A stretch of DNA of 64,000 nt from Paraburkholderia guartelaensis (GTDB lineage Bacteria; Pseudomonadota; Gammaproteobacteria; Burkholderiales; Burkholderiaceae): contig NZ_SMOD01000001.1 of the NCBI RefSeq assembly GCF_004353905.1, positions 124,001 through 188,000 of the forward strand. The letters are read 5' to 3'. Below are positions 7,050 to 18,430 of the stretch, piece by piece. The translations under genes were made by a program, and so were the position numbers. Position 1 is the stretch's first letter, and each line of letters starts with the position of its first letter. The notes beneath the pieces are model-generated. The model saw nothing but the letters and a program-made list of their open reading frames with translations, did no database searches and had not been told where the DNA came from.

Positions 7050-9593
7050 ATGCAACACCACACGCTGGACCTGGAAATCGGTCAGCTTCTTTCAGGGCCG
7101 CCGCTTGCCTGCGGGCCCGACGTGCCGATACGCGAAGCCGCGCGCATGATGAGCGAACGGCGCTATAGCGCCATCGTGATCACCGAAATGGGGCGGCCCG
7201 TCGGCATCTGGACCGAGCACGACGCGCTCGCGCTGGGCGAAGACGCCGCCGCGCTCGCGCTGCCCATCCGCCATGCCATGAGCCATCCGGTGCGGGCGCT
7301 GCCGGCGAGCACGCGTCTGCGCGACGCCGCCCTGCGCTTCAAGCGCGAGGGCATTCGCCATTGTCTCGTGGTGGATCAGTCGGGCCGCTCGCTCGGCATC
7401 GTCACGCAAACCGACCTGGTCATGAACCAGGGCCTCGAGTGCTTCCTGCGGCTGAAGACAGTCGGATCGGTCAACGCGGCGATGCCGCTCGTGGTCGACG
7501 CGCGCATGTCCATGCACGAGGCCATGCAGCGCATGCGAGCGCGGCGTCTGAGCGCGCTCGTCGTGAACTATTCCGACGGCGACTTCGGCATCGTGACCGA
7601 GCGCGACGTGGTGCGCCTCGCTGCCGACGGCGCGCTCGACGGCATGGTCGGCGCGCGTGCGAGCCGGCCGCTGCGCTCGCTCGCGCATTCGCAAAGCCTC
7701 TTTGCTGCGCGCCAGTATCTCGTCGAACACCGCATGCGCCACGTTGGCGTGATCGGCGAAGACGGAACGCTCACGGGGCTGCTCGACCTCTCGCATATCC
7801 TGCACGACATCGAAGACGGCTTCGTGCGCGAGTTGCAGATGGCGCTGCGCGAGCGCGATGACGCGCTGCTCGCCTCGCGCGCGAACCTGCGCCTTGCCGA
7901 CCAGGTCGTGGAGTCGACGCTCGATGGCGTGATGATCACCGACCTCGACGGCACCATCGAACGCGTGAACCCCGCTTTTACGCGGCTCACGGGCTATACG
8001 GAGCACGAGGCGCTGGGGCGCAATGCGAGCCTGCTCAACTCGGGCCGCCAGGGCGCGGCGTTCTACAGCGCGCTCTGGCGCAGTCTGCAGCAAAACGGCC
8101 ACTGGAAGGGCGAAATCTGGAACCGCCGCAAGGATGGCGCGCTTTACCTGGAATACCTGACGATTTCCAGCATCTGCGACCCGGGCGGCCGCTGCACGCA
8201 TTACGCCGCGATCTTCGCGGACATCACGCAGCGCCGCGAGACCGAGGAGCGCCTGAGCTACCTCGCGACCCATGACGCCTTGACCGGTCTGCCCAATCGC
8301 ACGCTCTTCACCGAGCGCCTCACGCTTTCGCTCGCGCGCGCACGTCGTTCGGGCAAGCGCGTCGCGGTGATGTTCCTCGACCTCGACCGCTTCAAGCTCA
8401 TCAACGACACGATGGGCCACGGCGTGGGCGACGAGGCGCTCACCGTGATCGCCGCGCGTCTGCGCGAAGCGGTGCGCGAGACCGATACCGTGGCGCGCCT
8501 CGGCGGCGACGAGTTCACACTGCTGATCGAAGATATCGAAGACATTCGGCATGTCGGCCAGATCGCCCAGGGGCTGCTCGTGCGCGTGGGCGCCGCGATG
8601 CACATCGGCGAGCAACTGCTGTTCGTCACGCCCAGCATCGGCATCAGCATGTATCCAGACGATGCGCGCGACCCGCGGCAACTGCTCATGCAGGCTGACC
8701 GTGCGATGTACGAGGCCAAGGACGCGGGCAAGAACAATTTCCGCTTCTTCGCCACGCCGATGACGTCCTCGGCAATGGAGCGCATCGTGCTCGAAAGCGA
8801 GCTGCACCACGCGCTAGAAGCCGGCGAACTCGTGCTCCACTATCAGCCCGAATTCGATGTGGCGAGCGGGGCGCTCGTCAATATCGAGGCGCTCGTGCGC
8901 TGGCAGCACCCGCGCCGCGGGCTCGTGCCGCCCGACCAGTTCATCCCGATTGCCGAGGAATCCTCATTGATCGTGCCGCTCGGTGCGTGGGTGTTGCGCG
9001 AGGCTTGCAGGCAGGCGCGCGAGTGGCTCGACGAGGGCTTCGACTTCGGCCGTATCAGCGTGAATCTTTCGGCGCGGCAATGCCTGCATGACGGCTTTCT
9101 GCATCAGCTCACGACCATACTCAGCGAAACGGGCCTGCCAGCCACGCGCCTGCAACTCGAACTCGTGGAGAGCATGGCGATGACGTCGGGCCGGGGTGGC
9201 ATCGAAGCGTTGCTGCAAGAACTCGCCGCGCGCGGCATCAGCCTCGCGATCGACGACTTCGGCACGGGGTATTCGTCGTTCAAGTATCTGCAGTCCTTGC
9301 CGGTCGACACGCTCAAGGTGGACCGTTCGTTCCTCGCGGACATGGCCGAGCTGGGGCCGGGCTTGTCGCCGCGTGTGAAGAAAAGCGCCGCGCGAGACCG
9401 CTCGATCGTGCGCGCGATCGTCGCGATGGCGCGCTCGCTCGGCGTCACGGTGGTGGCCGAGGGCGTCGAGACGCCGCGGCAACTCGAGTTCCTGCGCGAG
9501 ATCGGCTGCGACCGCGCACAAGGCTTCCTGCTGGCGCGTCCCGCGCCGGCTGAATTGATGCCACGCGCGCGCGAAGCGTGCGTGGCCGGCTGA
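7050..9593 (+). CDS. CBS-CBS-PAS-GGDEF-EAL cyclic-di-GMP signalling protein
   Basis: 847-residue cytoplasmic protein without obvious membrane segments. It starts at [14 protein letters not shown]; the frame is open further upstream but the extra residues look non-coding. Order of parts: two CBS pairs (residues ~8-130 and ~140-265, repeats such as [20 protein letters not shown] and [20 protein letters not shown]), a PAS domain (~283-400, [22 protein letters not shown]), a GGDEF domain with intact GGDEF at 485-489 and an RETD inhibitory-site motif five residues before it, then an EAL domain with EALVRW at 613 and DDFGTGYSS. Both catalytic motifs look complete, so it could make or break c-di-GMP. 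CBS pairs usually bind adenine nucleotides or SAM, so an energy or purine signal may set the balance. Confidence 0.93.
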   Translation: MQHHTLDLEIGQLLSGPPLACGPDVPIREAARMMSERRYSAIVITEMGRPVGIWTEHDALALGEDAAALALPIRHAMSHPVRALPASTRLRDAALRFKREGIRHCLVVDQSGRSLGIVTQTDLVMNQGLECFLRLKTVGSVNAAMPLVVDARMSMHEAMQRMRARRLSALVVNYSDGDFGIVTERDVVRLAADGALDGMVGARASRPLRSLAHSQSLFAARQYLVEHRMRHVGVIGEDGTLTGLLDLSHILHDIEDGFVRELQMALRERDDALLASRANLRLADQVVESTLDGVMITDLDGTIERVNPAFTRLTGYTEHEALGRNASLLNSGRQGAAFYSALWRSLQQNGHWKGEIWNRRKDGALYLEYLTISSICDPGGRCTHYAAIFADITQRRETEERLSYLATHDALTGLPNRTLFTERLTLSLARARRSGKRVAVMFLDLDRFKLINDTMGHGVGDEALTVIAARLREAVRETDTVARLGGDEFTLLIEDIEDIRHVGQIAQGLLVRVGAAMHIGEQLLFVTPSIGISMYPDDARDPRQLLMQADRAMYEAKDAGKNNFRFFATPMTSSAMERIVLESELHHALEAGELVLHYQPEFDVASGALVNIEALVRWQHPRRGLVPPDQFIPIAEESSLIVPLGAWVLREACRQAREWLDEGFDFGRISVNLSARQCLHDGFLHQLTTILSETGLPATRLQLELVESMAMTSGRGGIEALLQELAARGISLAIDDFGTGYSSFKYLQSLPVDTLKVDRSFLADMAELGPGLSPRVKKSAARDRSIVRAIVAMARSLGVTVVAEGVETPRQLEFLREIGCDRAQGFLLARPAPAELMPRAREACVAG

Positions 9594-9640
9594 AGACCAC
9601 CTTTTCTTTTCCCCTTTAGCCGAAGTATCCGGAGAATCCC

Positions 9641-9949
9641 GTGAGCACCAGTGACGAGATGCTGTTGAACTCGATGACCGCGCTAGTGAGTGCGCATGGC
9701 AAGGCCATCTCGCGCTTCGGCGCGAGTGTGGTGGTGATGACGAAGTTCGTCGAGGCAGTGCTGCCGCAATTGTCCACGGCGCAGATCGAACGCACGATCC
9801 TTGCGTTTCGCGCGCAGCTCGGCGAAGCGATGGCCGTGGCCGACGACGTGCGGTTGCCCGGCGAATACCGCGCCACGCTGATCGAACAGGCGAACATGCT
9901 GCTGGCCCGGCTGGGCAGCGATGCTGTCCCCACCACGTTGAGGACTTGA
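9641..9949 (+). CDS. Small protein of unknown function
   Basis: 102 residues, GTG start preceded by CGGAGAA. It is predicted to be mostly helical and amphipathic, without cysteines, signal peptide or membrane span (SMTALVSAHGKAISRFGASVVVMTKFVEAVLPQLS, then RTILAFRAQLGEAMAVADDV). I do not recognise the family. It sits 47 nt after the c-di-GMP gene and 15 nt before the chemoreceptor gene, all on one strand, so it is likely co-transcribed and could be a small partner in signalling or motility; that is a guess from position only. Confidence 0.65.
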   Translation: MSTSDEMLLNSMTALVSAHGKAISRFGASVVVMTKFVEAVLPQLSTAQIERTILAFRAQLGEAMAVADDVRLPGEYRATLIEQANMLLARLGSDAVPTTLRT

Positions 9950-9964
9950 AGCGGGAATTAGGCA

Positions 9965-11599
9965 ATGCGTAATCTGACGATTCGAAAAGGGCTGCTGCTC
10001 GTGCTCTGCACGTTCGCGGCGATGCTGGTGGTGGGGGCAGCGGTAGGTGTCCTGATGATTGGCCGCGCCGACGATTCGGCGCGTTTCATCCACGAAGTCG
10101 CGCGCCAGGACGCGCTCGCACTCGCCTTGCGCGAGGACGCGGCGCTCGCGCAAACGGCGCTGGCGCGTGCTTATCAGGCCGAGAAGGAGAAAGGCGCCGC
10201 CGAAGCACAACAGCGCGCGCAGCAGGAAGCACGCGATCTCCTCGATCAGGCCGCGAAGCACAGCACCGCGCTGCGCGAGAGCGCGCCGTTCGATGCCGAT
10301 GCGGCCCAGCAGCGCGACGCCTTGCTCGGCGCGTGGAGCGCGCTCGCTCAGGCGCTGCAGCGCGCGGCCACGGTGCTCGAATCCGGCGACACGGCAACCT
10401 ATGCCACGCTTGCCGCCGGGGATGTCGCCAATGCGAATACGCAGTTTTCGGCCAGCGTGGCCGCATTGCGCGCGAACGCCGATGCTGCCACGCGCGCGAC
10501 GCTCGACCAGTCCGAGCGTGAGCACAACTGGGTGATGGCGATGGTGGCGGTGGGCCTGCTGGGCGCGCTGGCGCTCGTCGTCGCGACCCATATGGCGTTG
10601 CGCCGCCTCGTTACGGCGCCGCTCAAAGAGGCGGTGGAAGTGCTGAATCAGATCGCCGCGAACGATCTCTCGGTTCACATCGAAGGTGGCGGGCGCAACG
10701 AAATCGGCCAGTTGCTCGGCGCGATGCGGCGCATGCAGGGAGGCCTGAGCCACACGGTGCGTAGCGTGCGATCGAGCTGCGATGCGATCAACACGGGCGC
10801 ACGCGAAATCGCCGCGGGCAATCTCGATCTGTCGAGCCGCACGGAACAGCAGTCTGCGTCGCTCGAGCAGACGGCGTCGAGCATGGAGCAGCTCACGTCG
10901 AGCGTGCGCCAGAACGCCCAGCATGCGAACGCCGCGAGCGCGCTCGCCATGGGAGCAGCGGATGTCGCGCAGCGCGGCGGGCGCGTGGTCGAGCAGGTGA
11001 TCGACACGATGGAGGAGATCAGCCGCAGCTCGGGCAAGATCGCGGACATCACGGGCATCATCGACGGCATTGCGTTTCAGACCAATATTCTCGCGCTCAA
11101 CGCTTCGGTCGAGGCCGCACGCGCGGGCGAGCAGGGACGAGGCTTCGCCGTCGTCGCGGGCGAGGTGCGCATGCTCGCGCAGCGCAGCGCCTCCGCGGCG
11201 CGCGAGATCAAGTCGCTGATCGACGCCTCCGTGCACGACGTGCGCAACGGCCGCTCGCTCGTGGGCGAGGCGGGCGCGACGATGGCCGAGATCGTCGCTT
11301 CGGTGGACAAGGTGTCGGGCCTCATGAAGGAGATCGCCTCGGCCACCGTGGAGCAGAGCGCCGGCATCGAGCAGGTCGAGACCGCGGTGAGCCAGATGGA
11401 TCAGGTCACGCAGCAGAACGCGGCGCTCGTGGAAGAGGCGGCGGCTGCCGCCGAATCGCTCGAGCAGCAGGCGAGCCAGATGGCCGAGGCCGTGGCGACG
11501 TTCCGCGTGAGCGAGACGGAGGACACGTTGCCAGTGGTGCCGCCCGTCACACCGATGGCGGTTGCGCACGAGGAAAGCGCGCTGCTAGCCGCCGCATGA
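9965..11599 (+). CDS. Methyl-accepting chemotaxis protein
   Basis: 544-residue inner-membrane chemoreceptor. Transmembrane helix 1 is at ~9-31 ([23 protein letters not shown]). A periplasmic, mostly helical ligand-binding domain rich in Ala/Gln follows (~35-185). Transmembrane helix 2 is at ~187-208 ([22 protein letters not shown]), then HAMP (~209-262), then a long signalling coiled coil with the hairpin tip [32 protein letters not shown] that contacts CheA/CheW. The family is the Tar/Tsr/four-helix-bundle type common in Burkholderia. The C-terminus is a short acidic/Ala tail without a NWETF-like CheR-docking pentapeptide. The ligand is unknown. Its 3' end meets the converging FadR-type gene with a 4-nt gap. 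Confidence 0.95.
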   Translation: MRNLTIRKGLLLVLCTFAAMLVVGAAVGVLMIGRADDSARFIHEVARQDALALALREDAALAQTALARAYQAEKEKGAAEAQQRAQQEARDLLDQAAKHSTALRESAPFDADAAQQRDALLGAWSALAQALQRAATVLESGDTATYATLAAGDVANANTQFSASVAALRANADAATRATLDQSEREHNWVMAMVAVGLLGALALVVATHMALRRLVTAPLKEAVEVLNQIAANDLSVHIEGGGRNEIGQLLGAMRRMQGGLSHTVRSVRSSCDAINTGAREIAAGNLDLSSRTEQQSASLEQTASSMEQLTSSVRQNAQHANAASALAMGAADVAQRGGRVVEQVIDTMEEISRSSGKIADITGIIDGIAFQTNILALNASVEAARAGEQGRGFAVVAGEVRMLAQRSASAAREIKSLIDASVHDVRNGRSLVGEAGATMAEIVASVDKVSGLMKEIASATVEQSAGIEQVETAVSQMDQVTQQNAALVEEAAAAAESLEQQASQMAEAVATFRVSETEDTLPVVPPVTPMAVAHEESALLAAA

Positions 11600-11603
11600 A
11601 GGG

Positions 11604-12347
11604 CTAACGCCAGGCCTGCGTGAATTCGCCGATCACGCGTGCGAGATGCGCCTGCATCGCCGCACGCGCGGCGGCCGCGTCGCGCGCCATGATGGCCGAG
11701 AAAATGCGCTGATGGTCTTCCTGCGAAGCCGCGCGCAACGCGGGCGTATGGAAGTGCTCCTCGATCTTTTGCCACAACGGGTCGGCGCGCGAGTTGTCCC
11801 ACATCGCGCTCACCACGTGCCGCAGCATGTCGTTTCCGGTCGCGCCCGCAATCGCCAGATGGAACTCGCGGTCGGCGGCCTCGTTTGCGGCCTTGTCGTC
11901 CATGTTTTCGCGCATCGTGCGCAACGCGGCAAAGATGCGATCGAGGTCCGAATCCTTGCGTTCGGTCGCGGCGAGCGCCGCGATGCCGCTTTCGATCACT
12001 TCCCGCGCGCGCAGCGTCTCGATCGGGCCCGGCCCGCGTGGCAGTTCGAACGCGATGGAGCGTGCCTCCTGCGCGTCGGCCACATAGATGCCCGACCCCA
12101 CGCGCACCTCGACCACGCCCTGGACTTCGAGCGCGATGATCGCCTCTCTGACCTGTGTGCGGCTCACGCCGAAACGCTCGGCGAGCGTGCGCTCGGAGGG
12201 CAGGCGGCCGCGAGGCGCGCCCGGTGCGCGCCCGACGTCGCCCGCCGCGATCAGGTCGTAGATCTGTTTCGCGAGGCCGACGTAGGAGCGGTCGGTTGCG
12301 TCCGCATCGGCGGCACGACCGGTTGGCGTGTGCGAAAGATCGGCCAT
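11604..12347 (-). CDS. GntR-family (FadR subfamily) transcription regulator
   Basis: 247-residue regulator starting MADLSHTPTG; an in-frame upstream extension lies over operator-like sequence and is dropped. The winged helix-turn-helix occupies ~20-95 (LPSERTLAERFGVSRTQVREAIIALEVQGVVEVRVGSGIYV). An all-helical FCD ligand domain follows (~100-240: REVIESGIAALAATERKDSDLDRIFAALRTMREN, ADREFHLAIAGATGNDMLRHVV, EEHFHTPALRAASQEDHQRIFSAIMARDAAAARAAMQAHL), with the Asp/His residues that often bind a metal and an organic acid in FadR-type proteins. It is divergent from the ABC sugar importer, and TGGTANACCA-like sites lie between the two. Repression of itself and the importer, relieved by a sugar acid or related intermediate, is the likely mode. 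Confidence 0.9.
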   Translation of the reverse strand: MADLSHTPTGRAADADATDRSYVGLAKQIYDLIAAGDVGRAPGAPRGRLPSERTLAERFGVSRTQVREAIIALEVQGVVEVRVGSGIYVADAQEARSIAFELPRGPGPIETLRAREVIESGIAALAATERKDSDLDRIFAALRTMRENMDDKAANEAADREFHLAIAGATGNDMLRHVVSAMWDNSRADPLWQKIEEHFHTPALRAASQEDHQRIFSAIMARDAAAARAAMQAHLARVIGEFTQAWR

Positions 12348-12401
12348 CCAGGATTCTCGAAAGCATGGAAGCCGCCGGGAGGCGGCTGAAGTTCGCCAGA
12401 A

Positions 12402-12411
12402 TGGTACACCA
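12402..12411. promoter_or_regulatory. FadR/GntR-type operator 1
   Basis: TGGTACACCA, 54 bp upstream of the regulator start codon; four-bp arms TGGT/ACCA with 2-bp spacer. It is well placed for autoregulation. Confidence 0.55.
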
Positions 12412-12488
12412 GTTGCCGCGCAATCAAGCCTAGGGATGGCGCGGGTTTCCGCCCGCTTGCAGGCCAATCGGGCCCGCGCCGGGTCCAG

Positions 12489-12498
12489 TGGTAAACCA
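12489..12498. promoter_or_regulatory. FadR/GntR-type operator 2
   Basis: TGGTAAACCA, embedded in the longer 14-bp dyad AGTGGTAAACCACT (12487-12500). It has the same TGGT-N2-ACCA architecture as operator 1 and lies on the importer side of the divergent region. Confidence 0.65.
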
Positions 12499-12513
12499 CT
12501 ATCGCGCGCGGAT

Positions 12514-12523
12514 TGGTATGCCA
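12514..12523. promoter_or_regulatory. FadR/GntR-type operator 3 (one mismatch)
   Basis: TGGTATGCCA, same plan with one mismatch in the right arm, 25 bp (centre to centre) from operator 2. The remaining ~210 bp up to the importer start codon contain nothing else I can name. Confidence 0.5.
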
Positions 12524-12737
12524 GTACTGTCAGACGGGGAGGCGTTCACGCATGCCCGTCGTTTTGCTTCGAGGGGACGCCTTTGAAGAGGTCATTCCGC
12601 TGGTCCGGCGCGTCCGTTCCAGTCCCGCTGCAGCACATCCAGCAAGATTCCCTGCGTCACGCACACGGTGTCGGCCATTCCCGACGAGCCCGTTGCGCCG
12701 GCTTTCAGTAAGTTCTATCCGACAAAAAGGAGACAAC

Positions 12738-13865
12738 ATGCTTTCAGGAATCCACGTGCTTCGAGCGGCGGCGACCGCGGCAATGGCGTTGTGCGCGAGC
12801 GCGGCATTCGCGCAGGCATCGATCGTTTCCGGTCCGTCCAGCGACCCCACCTGCATGGTCCCCTGGAAGACCGACACGAAATTCATCAAGTATCCGAAGA
12901 AGAGCGGGCCGTATCGCGTTGCGCTCGTGAATGGCTATATCGCGAACACCTGGCGAATCCAGATGATCAAGACGGCCAAGGCCTATACGGCGGAACCGGC
13001 CGTCGCCGCCAAGCTCAAGGAGTTCAAGGTCGTCTCGACGGGCGAGGACGTGCCCGCGCAGATCTCGGCCGTCAACAACTTCATCGACGCCGGCTACGAC
13101 GCGATCATCGTCGACGCGCAGAATCCCGCCTCGTTCGGACCCGCGATCCGCCGCGCGAAGAAAGCCGGCGTCGTGCTGGTCGCGTTCGACAATACGCTCG
13201 ACAGCGAAGACGCGATCAACGTGGACGTCGACCAGTACGGGCTTGGCGTGCTGTGGGCCAAGTGGCTCGCGACTCATGTGCCCAACGGCGGCAAGGTGCT
13301 GGAAGTCCGCGGCGTGGCCGGCACCTCGGTCGACACCGATCGGCACAATGGCTTCACGAAGACCCTCGACGAGACCGGCAAGAAGTGGAACGTCGTGCAG
13401 GTCTACGGCAAGTGGGACGACGCGGTCGCGCAGAAGGCCACCGCCGACGCCATCGCCGTGCAGGGCCATTTCGACGGCATTTCGGCGCAGGGCGGCGACA
13501 CGGGGGTGGTGCGCGCGATGATCGATGCGAAACATCCGTTCGTGCCGTTCGGCGGCGAGACGGAGAACGGCTTTCGCAAGTTCTGCGCGCAGTACGGCGC
13601 CCAGGGTCTGAAGTGCACGTCGGCGGGCACCGGTCCCGCGCAGGTGGCCGTGGCGATCAAGACGGCGCTCGCGGCGCTCGATGGACAGACCATTCCCGTG
13701 GCGATCAAGCTGCCGCTGGACGTCACCGACGATTCGATGCTGAAGGCGGGCGTCAACTATTTCCCGAACGAGTCGGACAACTTCTTCGTGGGCAACTCGT
13801 TTCCCACTTGCGGCATCAACTTCTCCGCTCAGGCAATCATGAAGCAGAGCCAGGGCAACCAGTGA
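12738..13865 (+). CDS. Periplasmic substrate-binding protein of a ribose-type sugar ABC importer
   Basis: 375 residues. The start ATG follows AAAAGGAGA (12725-12733). A Sec signal peptide is clear (hydrophobic AAATAAMALCASAAFAQA, cleavage near residue 25-28). The mature part is of the periplasmic-binding-protein 4 type, with two Rossmann-like lobes: RVALVNGYIANTWRIQMIKTAKAY, then DAIIVDAQNPASFGPAIRRAKKAGVVLVAFDN, and GKVLEVRGVAGTSVDTDRHNGF. It would deliver a monosaccharide or polyol to the two permeases encoded downstream. The N-terminal PTCMVPWKTDTKFIKYPKKSGPY region and Cys residues near both ends (possible disulfide) are less usual for RbsB-like proteins. The exact ligand is not deducible; the FadR-type regulator hints at a sugar or sugar-acid catabolite. 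Confidence 0.9.
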   Translation: MLSGIHVLRAAATAAMALCASAAFAQASIVSGPSSDPTCMVPWKTDTKFIKYPKKSGPYRVALVNGYIANTWRIQMIKTAKAYTAEPAVAAKLKEFKVVSTGEDVPAQISAVNNFIDAGYDAIIVDAQNPASFGPAIRRAKKAGVVLVAFDNTLDSEDAINVDVDQYGLGVLWAKWLATHVPNGGKVLEVRGVAGTSVDTDRHNGFTKTLDETGKKWNVVQVYGKWDDAVAQKATADAIAVQGHFDGISAQGGDTGVVRAMIDAKHPFVPFGGETENGFRKFCAQYGAQGLKCTSAGTGPAQVAVAIKTALAALDGQTIPVAIKLPLDVTDDSMLKAGVNYFPNESDNFFVGNSFPTCGINFSAQAIMKQSQGNQ

Positions 13866-13902
13866 CCGCGTGATTGCCGCGTGACGTGACGGGAGGCGAA
13901 GC

Positions 13903-15467
<1,565 letters not shown>

Positions 15468-15471
<4 letters not shown>

Positions 15472-16448
15472 GCGGGCTGCGTTACTGGTATGCGGAAAAT
15501 CGCGGAACGGTGTTCGCGTTCGGCCTGTTCGTGCTGATGTTCGCGATTTACCTCATCAACTATCCGTCGAGCTTATCGGCGAACGTGTTTCAGACCGCGG
15601 CGAACAAGGCGGTGCTGCTCGCGCTGGTGTCGATGGGGCAGGCGCTCGTCGTGCTCACGGCCGGCATCGACCTCTCTATCGGCATGATGCTCGTGCTGAC
15701 GAATTGCATCGGCTCGTGGATCGTCACGGGTGACGCGCTGCACAGCGCGCTCGGCATCGTTGGCGTGCTCGCGGCGGGCGCGTTGTGCGGCGCGCTCAAC
15801 GGCGTGATCATCATTTTTGGCCGTCTGCAGCCGATCGTGACGACGATCGCGACAGGCGCTGTGTATTACGGGCTGGCGCTGCTGCTGCGCCCCGTGCCCG
15901 GCGGCACGATCAACGAAGATCTCGCCGACGCCCTGACCGGCAAGGTCGCGGGTGTCGTGCCGGCGAGTCTGCTGATCCTGATCGTGACCGTGGTGATCGT
16001 CTGGATTCCTTTCAAACGCTCGGCGGTGGGCCGCGCGGCGTATGCGACCGGCTCGTCCGAACCTGCGGCCTTCCTCTCCGGCATGCCGATTCGCCGCGCC
16101 AAGTTCGCGAGCTATACGCTGGCGGGCCTGCTCGCCGCAATAGGCGGCCTGTTCCTGACCTTCTTCACCGACACCGGCGAAGCGAGCCTCGGCAGCGCGA
16201 ACTCGTACACGCTCTTTTCGATTGCCGCCGTGGTGATCGGCGGCGTGTCGCTGCTCGGTGGCAAGGGCAGCGCGATTGGCGCGATCTTCGGCGCGTTTGC
16301 ATTTCGCTCCATCGGCGACCTGCTGTTCGTGTTCAACGTCGACGCGCTCTGGCAGCCGCTATTCCAAGGCGTGATTCTCCTGCTCGCTGTCGCGATCGGC
16401 GCGTGCGGGCTATTCAGGGTGCGCAACCGTCTGGAGTGGTTCCAATGA
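15468..16448 (+). CDS. Sugar ABC importer permease 1 (RbsC family)
   Basis: 326-residue inner-membrane permease with eight to ten hydrophobic helices and the RbsC-family hallmarks VVLTAGIDLSIGMML and GGVSLLGGKGSAIGAIFGA. It starts at the ATG of the ATGA overlap with the ATPase gene; a longer frame from 15153 lies inside that gene and is rejected. It is similar in plan but clearly different in sequence from the second permease, so the transporter is probably a heterodimer rather than the usual RbsC homodimer. The stop overlaps the next start by ATGA at 16445-16448. Confidence 0.92.
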
Positions 16449-17431
16449 GCGGCGTCTCTGCAAGCACCCGCACCACCTTTGTGTCGCGGCTCACGCGCAG
16501 GATCGACAAGCCGATCCTGATTTCGTTCGGATGCATCGTTGCGCTGCTGCTCGTCGGCGGGATGTATTCGCGCAACTTCACGTCGCCGGAATACATCCTG
16601 CTGCAGCTGAAGGTTGGCGCTTTTCTCGGCATCATCGCGACCGGCTTGATGATGGTGATTCTGCTCGGCCACATCGACCTCTCCTTGCCATGGACGATCA
16701 CGGTGGGCGCGATGATGGCCTGTGCCGTCGCCGGGCATGGCGAACTCGGGCAGATTCTCGCGATTCCGGTCGGCATCGGCTGCGGCGTGCTCATCGGCAT
16801 CGTCAACGGGATTCTCGTCGCACTCCTGCGCATTCCTTCGATGATCGCGACGCTCGCGACCAACGCGGTCGCGCAGGGCATCATGATCGTCTATACGGGC
16901 GGCTCGTCGCCGCAGGATTCCGCGCCGCACGTCATGCGCTGGCTCGCCGCGGGCTGGCTCTTGCCCGGCGTGCCGAATGCCGTGGCGCTGTGGGTCGTGA
17001 TCGGGGCCGCGACGATGTTCCTGCTCTCGCGCACGACCTTCGGCCGCACGCTATACGCGATCGGCAACACCGAGCGCGCGGCGTATCTTTCCGGCATCGA
17101 TACGCGGCTCGTGACGGTGGCCGCGTTCGCCGTGTGCAGCGCCTTCGCCGCGTTCGGCGGCGTGCTGCTCGCGGGTTATGCGTCGAAGGCGGCGCAGTCG
17201 ATGGGCGACGCTTACCTGCTGCCCGCCATCGCGGCGGTGGTGCTGGGTGGCACCTCCATTCTGGGCGGCCGCGGATCGTACCTTGGCACGGTCGCCGGCG
17301 CGATCCTCATCACGCTGCTGCAGTCCATTCTCTCGGTCGCGCAGATGCCGGAGGCCGGGCGGCAGATCATATACGGCGTGGTGATCGCGGCCATGCTGCT
17401 GCTATACGGGCGCAGCAAGCGGGAAGTGTAG
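16445..17431 (+). CDS. Sugar ABC importer permease 2 (RbsC family)
   Basis: 328-residue inner-membrane permease of the same family: MMVILLGHIDLSLPWTITVGAMMA corresponds to the GIDLS motif and AVVLGGTSILGGRGSYLGTVAG to the C-terminal motif. The last cytoplasmic residues are YGRSKREV. Translationally coupled to permease 1 by a 4-nt overlap, so the operon order is binding protein, ATPase, permease, permease. No catabolic gene follows in the operon: a hairpin and then an opposing SDR gene come next. Confidence 0.92.
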   Translation: MSGVSASTRTTFVSRLTRRIDKPILISFGCIVALLLVGGMYSRNFTSPEYILLQLKVGAFLGIIATGLMMVILLGHIDLSLPWTITVGAMMACAVAGHGELGQILAIPVGIGCGVLIGIVNGILVALLRIPSMIATLATNAVAQGIMIVYTGGSSPQDSAPHVMRWLAAGWLLPGVPNAVALWVVIGAATMFLLSRTTFGRTLYAIGNTERAAYLSGIDTRLVTVAAFAVCSAFAAFGGVLLAGYASKAAQSMGDAYLLPAIAAVVLGGTSILGGRGSYLGTVAGAILITLLQSILSVAQMPEAGRQIIYGVVIAAMLLLYGRSKREV

Positions 17432-17434
17432 GGT

Positions 17435-17453
17435 GCGGGGAGCGAGCCCCCGC
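17435..17453 (+). terminator. Hairpin after ABC importer operon
   Basis: GCGGGG (17435-17440) pairs with CCCCGC (17448-17453) over a 7-nt loop, 4 nt after the last permease stop. The following sequence is only weakly T-rich. Confidence 0.45.
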
Positions 17454-17484
17454 TTCACTCAATCCATCTAATCGAACGAGAACG

Positions 17485-18288
17485 TCACTGCGCGATGCGA
17501 TAGCGCGGCGCGGGCGTGTTGCTCGACAGCTGCGTGGACATCGTCCGGCGAGCCGTCTCGAACGCGTTCCATTGCTCCACGTCGTGCAGCGAAGGAATCG
17601 TCACGGTTTCACCGCGCTCGAAGCCGGTGAGGGCGGCGCTCACCATGTCCTGCGCGGACATCACGATCGCGCTGTCGAGATGTTCGAGCGGCAGGCCGCC
17701 CGTCTCCCAGAACTCCGTGGCCGTGGCGCCGGGCAGCACCGCCTGTACGCGGATGCCCTTGCCCGCCAGTTCGTGATGCAACGACTGGCTGAACGCGAGC
17801 ACGAAGGCCTTGGTGCCGCCATACACGCCGTTGAGGATCTCGGGTGCGATGCTCACGATGGAGGCGATGTTGATGATCGCCCCCTGGCCGCGCGCGACGA
17901 AACCCGGCACTGCAGCATACGTGAGCCGTGTGAGCGCGGTGACGTTCAGCTCGATCATGCGCGTCATGTAATCGACGTCGCTCTCCACGAGCGGCGTGTG
18001 CGTGCCGATGCCCGCGTTGTTCACGAGCAGCGTGAGGCTGGCGTCGTCGCGCAGGCGCGCTTCGATGGCGGCGAGATCGTGACGGTCGTTGAGATCGGCG
18101 GCGAGCACTTCCACGTCGCGCCGGGTTTCGCTCGTGATGCGTTCAGCGAGCGCGGCGAGCCGGTCGCGATTGCGCGCGACGAGCACGAGGTCGTAGCCCT
18201 GGCGTGCGAGTTCCACGGCGTAGACGGCGCCGATGCCAGACGATGCGCCGGTGACGAGCGCGGTGCCACGATGAGTTTGCTGGGTCAT
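17485..18288 (-). CDS. Short-chain dehydrogenase/reductase
   Basis: 267-residue cytoplasmic NAD(P)-dependent oxidoreductase. The Rossmann motif TGASSGIG is at residues 13-20, the structural NNAG at 90-93, and the catalytic triad Ser143, Tyr156 and Lys160 (YGGTK) is intact. R40 after the second strand (LVLVARNRDRL) favours NADP(H). The C-terminal EQWNAFETARRTMSTQLSSNTPAPRYR tail is longer than in the minimal fold. The substrate is unknown. The gene is divergent from a GlxA-type AraC regulator 143 bp away, which is likely to control it. Confidence 0.88.
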   Translation of the reverse strand: MTQQTHRGTALVTGASSGIGAVYAVELARQGYDLVLVARNRDRLAALAERITSETRRDVEVLAADLNDRHDLAAIEARLRDDASLTLLVNNAGIGTHTPLVESDVDYMTRMIELNVTALTRLTYAAVPGFVARGQGAIINIASIVSIAPEILNGVYGGTKAFVLAFSQSLHHELAGKGIRVQAVLPGATATEFWETGGLPLEHLDSAIVMSAQDMVSAALTGFERGETVTIPSLHDVEQWNAFETARRTMSTQLSSNTPAPRYRIAQ

Positions 18289-18430
18289 GATTGCATTCCT
18301 TTGGGTAGCGGCGCGAGTGGTTAGGTAACGTGCAAGTGGCGCTGCTGTGAATGCATTCTGGCCGCGATTGACCGTGGCGCAAATGACGTATATGGTCGTG
18401 TTTCAGGACATGCAGCGACAGGAGCAGGAC

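Noticed and set aside
10333..10521. Extra small genes within the chemoreceptor ligand-binding region
   Set aside because: Short alternate frames in Ala/Arg-rich coding sequence without start signals.
16531..18324. 597-codon open frame on the plus strand across the second permease and the SDR gene
   Set aside because: It is out of frame with the permease and antisense to the SDR; composition is Arg/Ala/His-rich as in GC-driven shadows, with no family resemblance.
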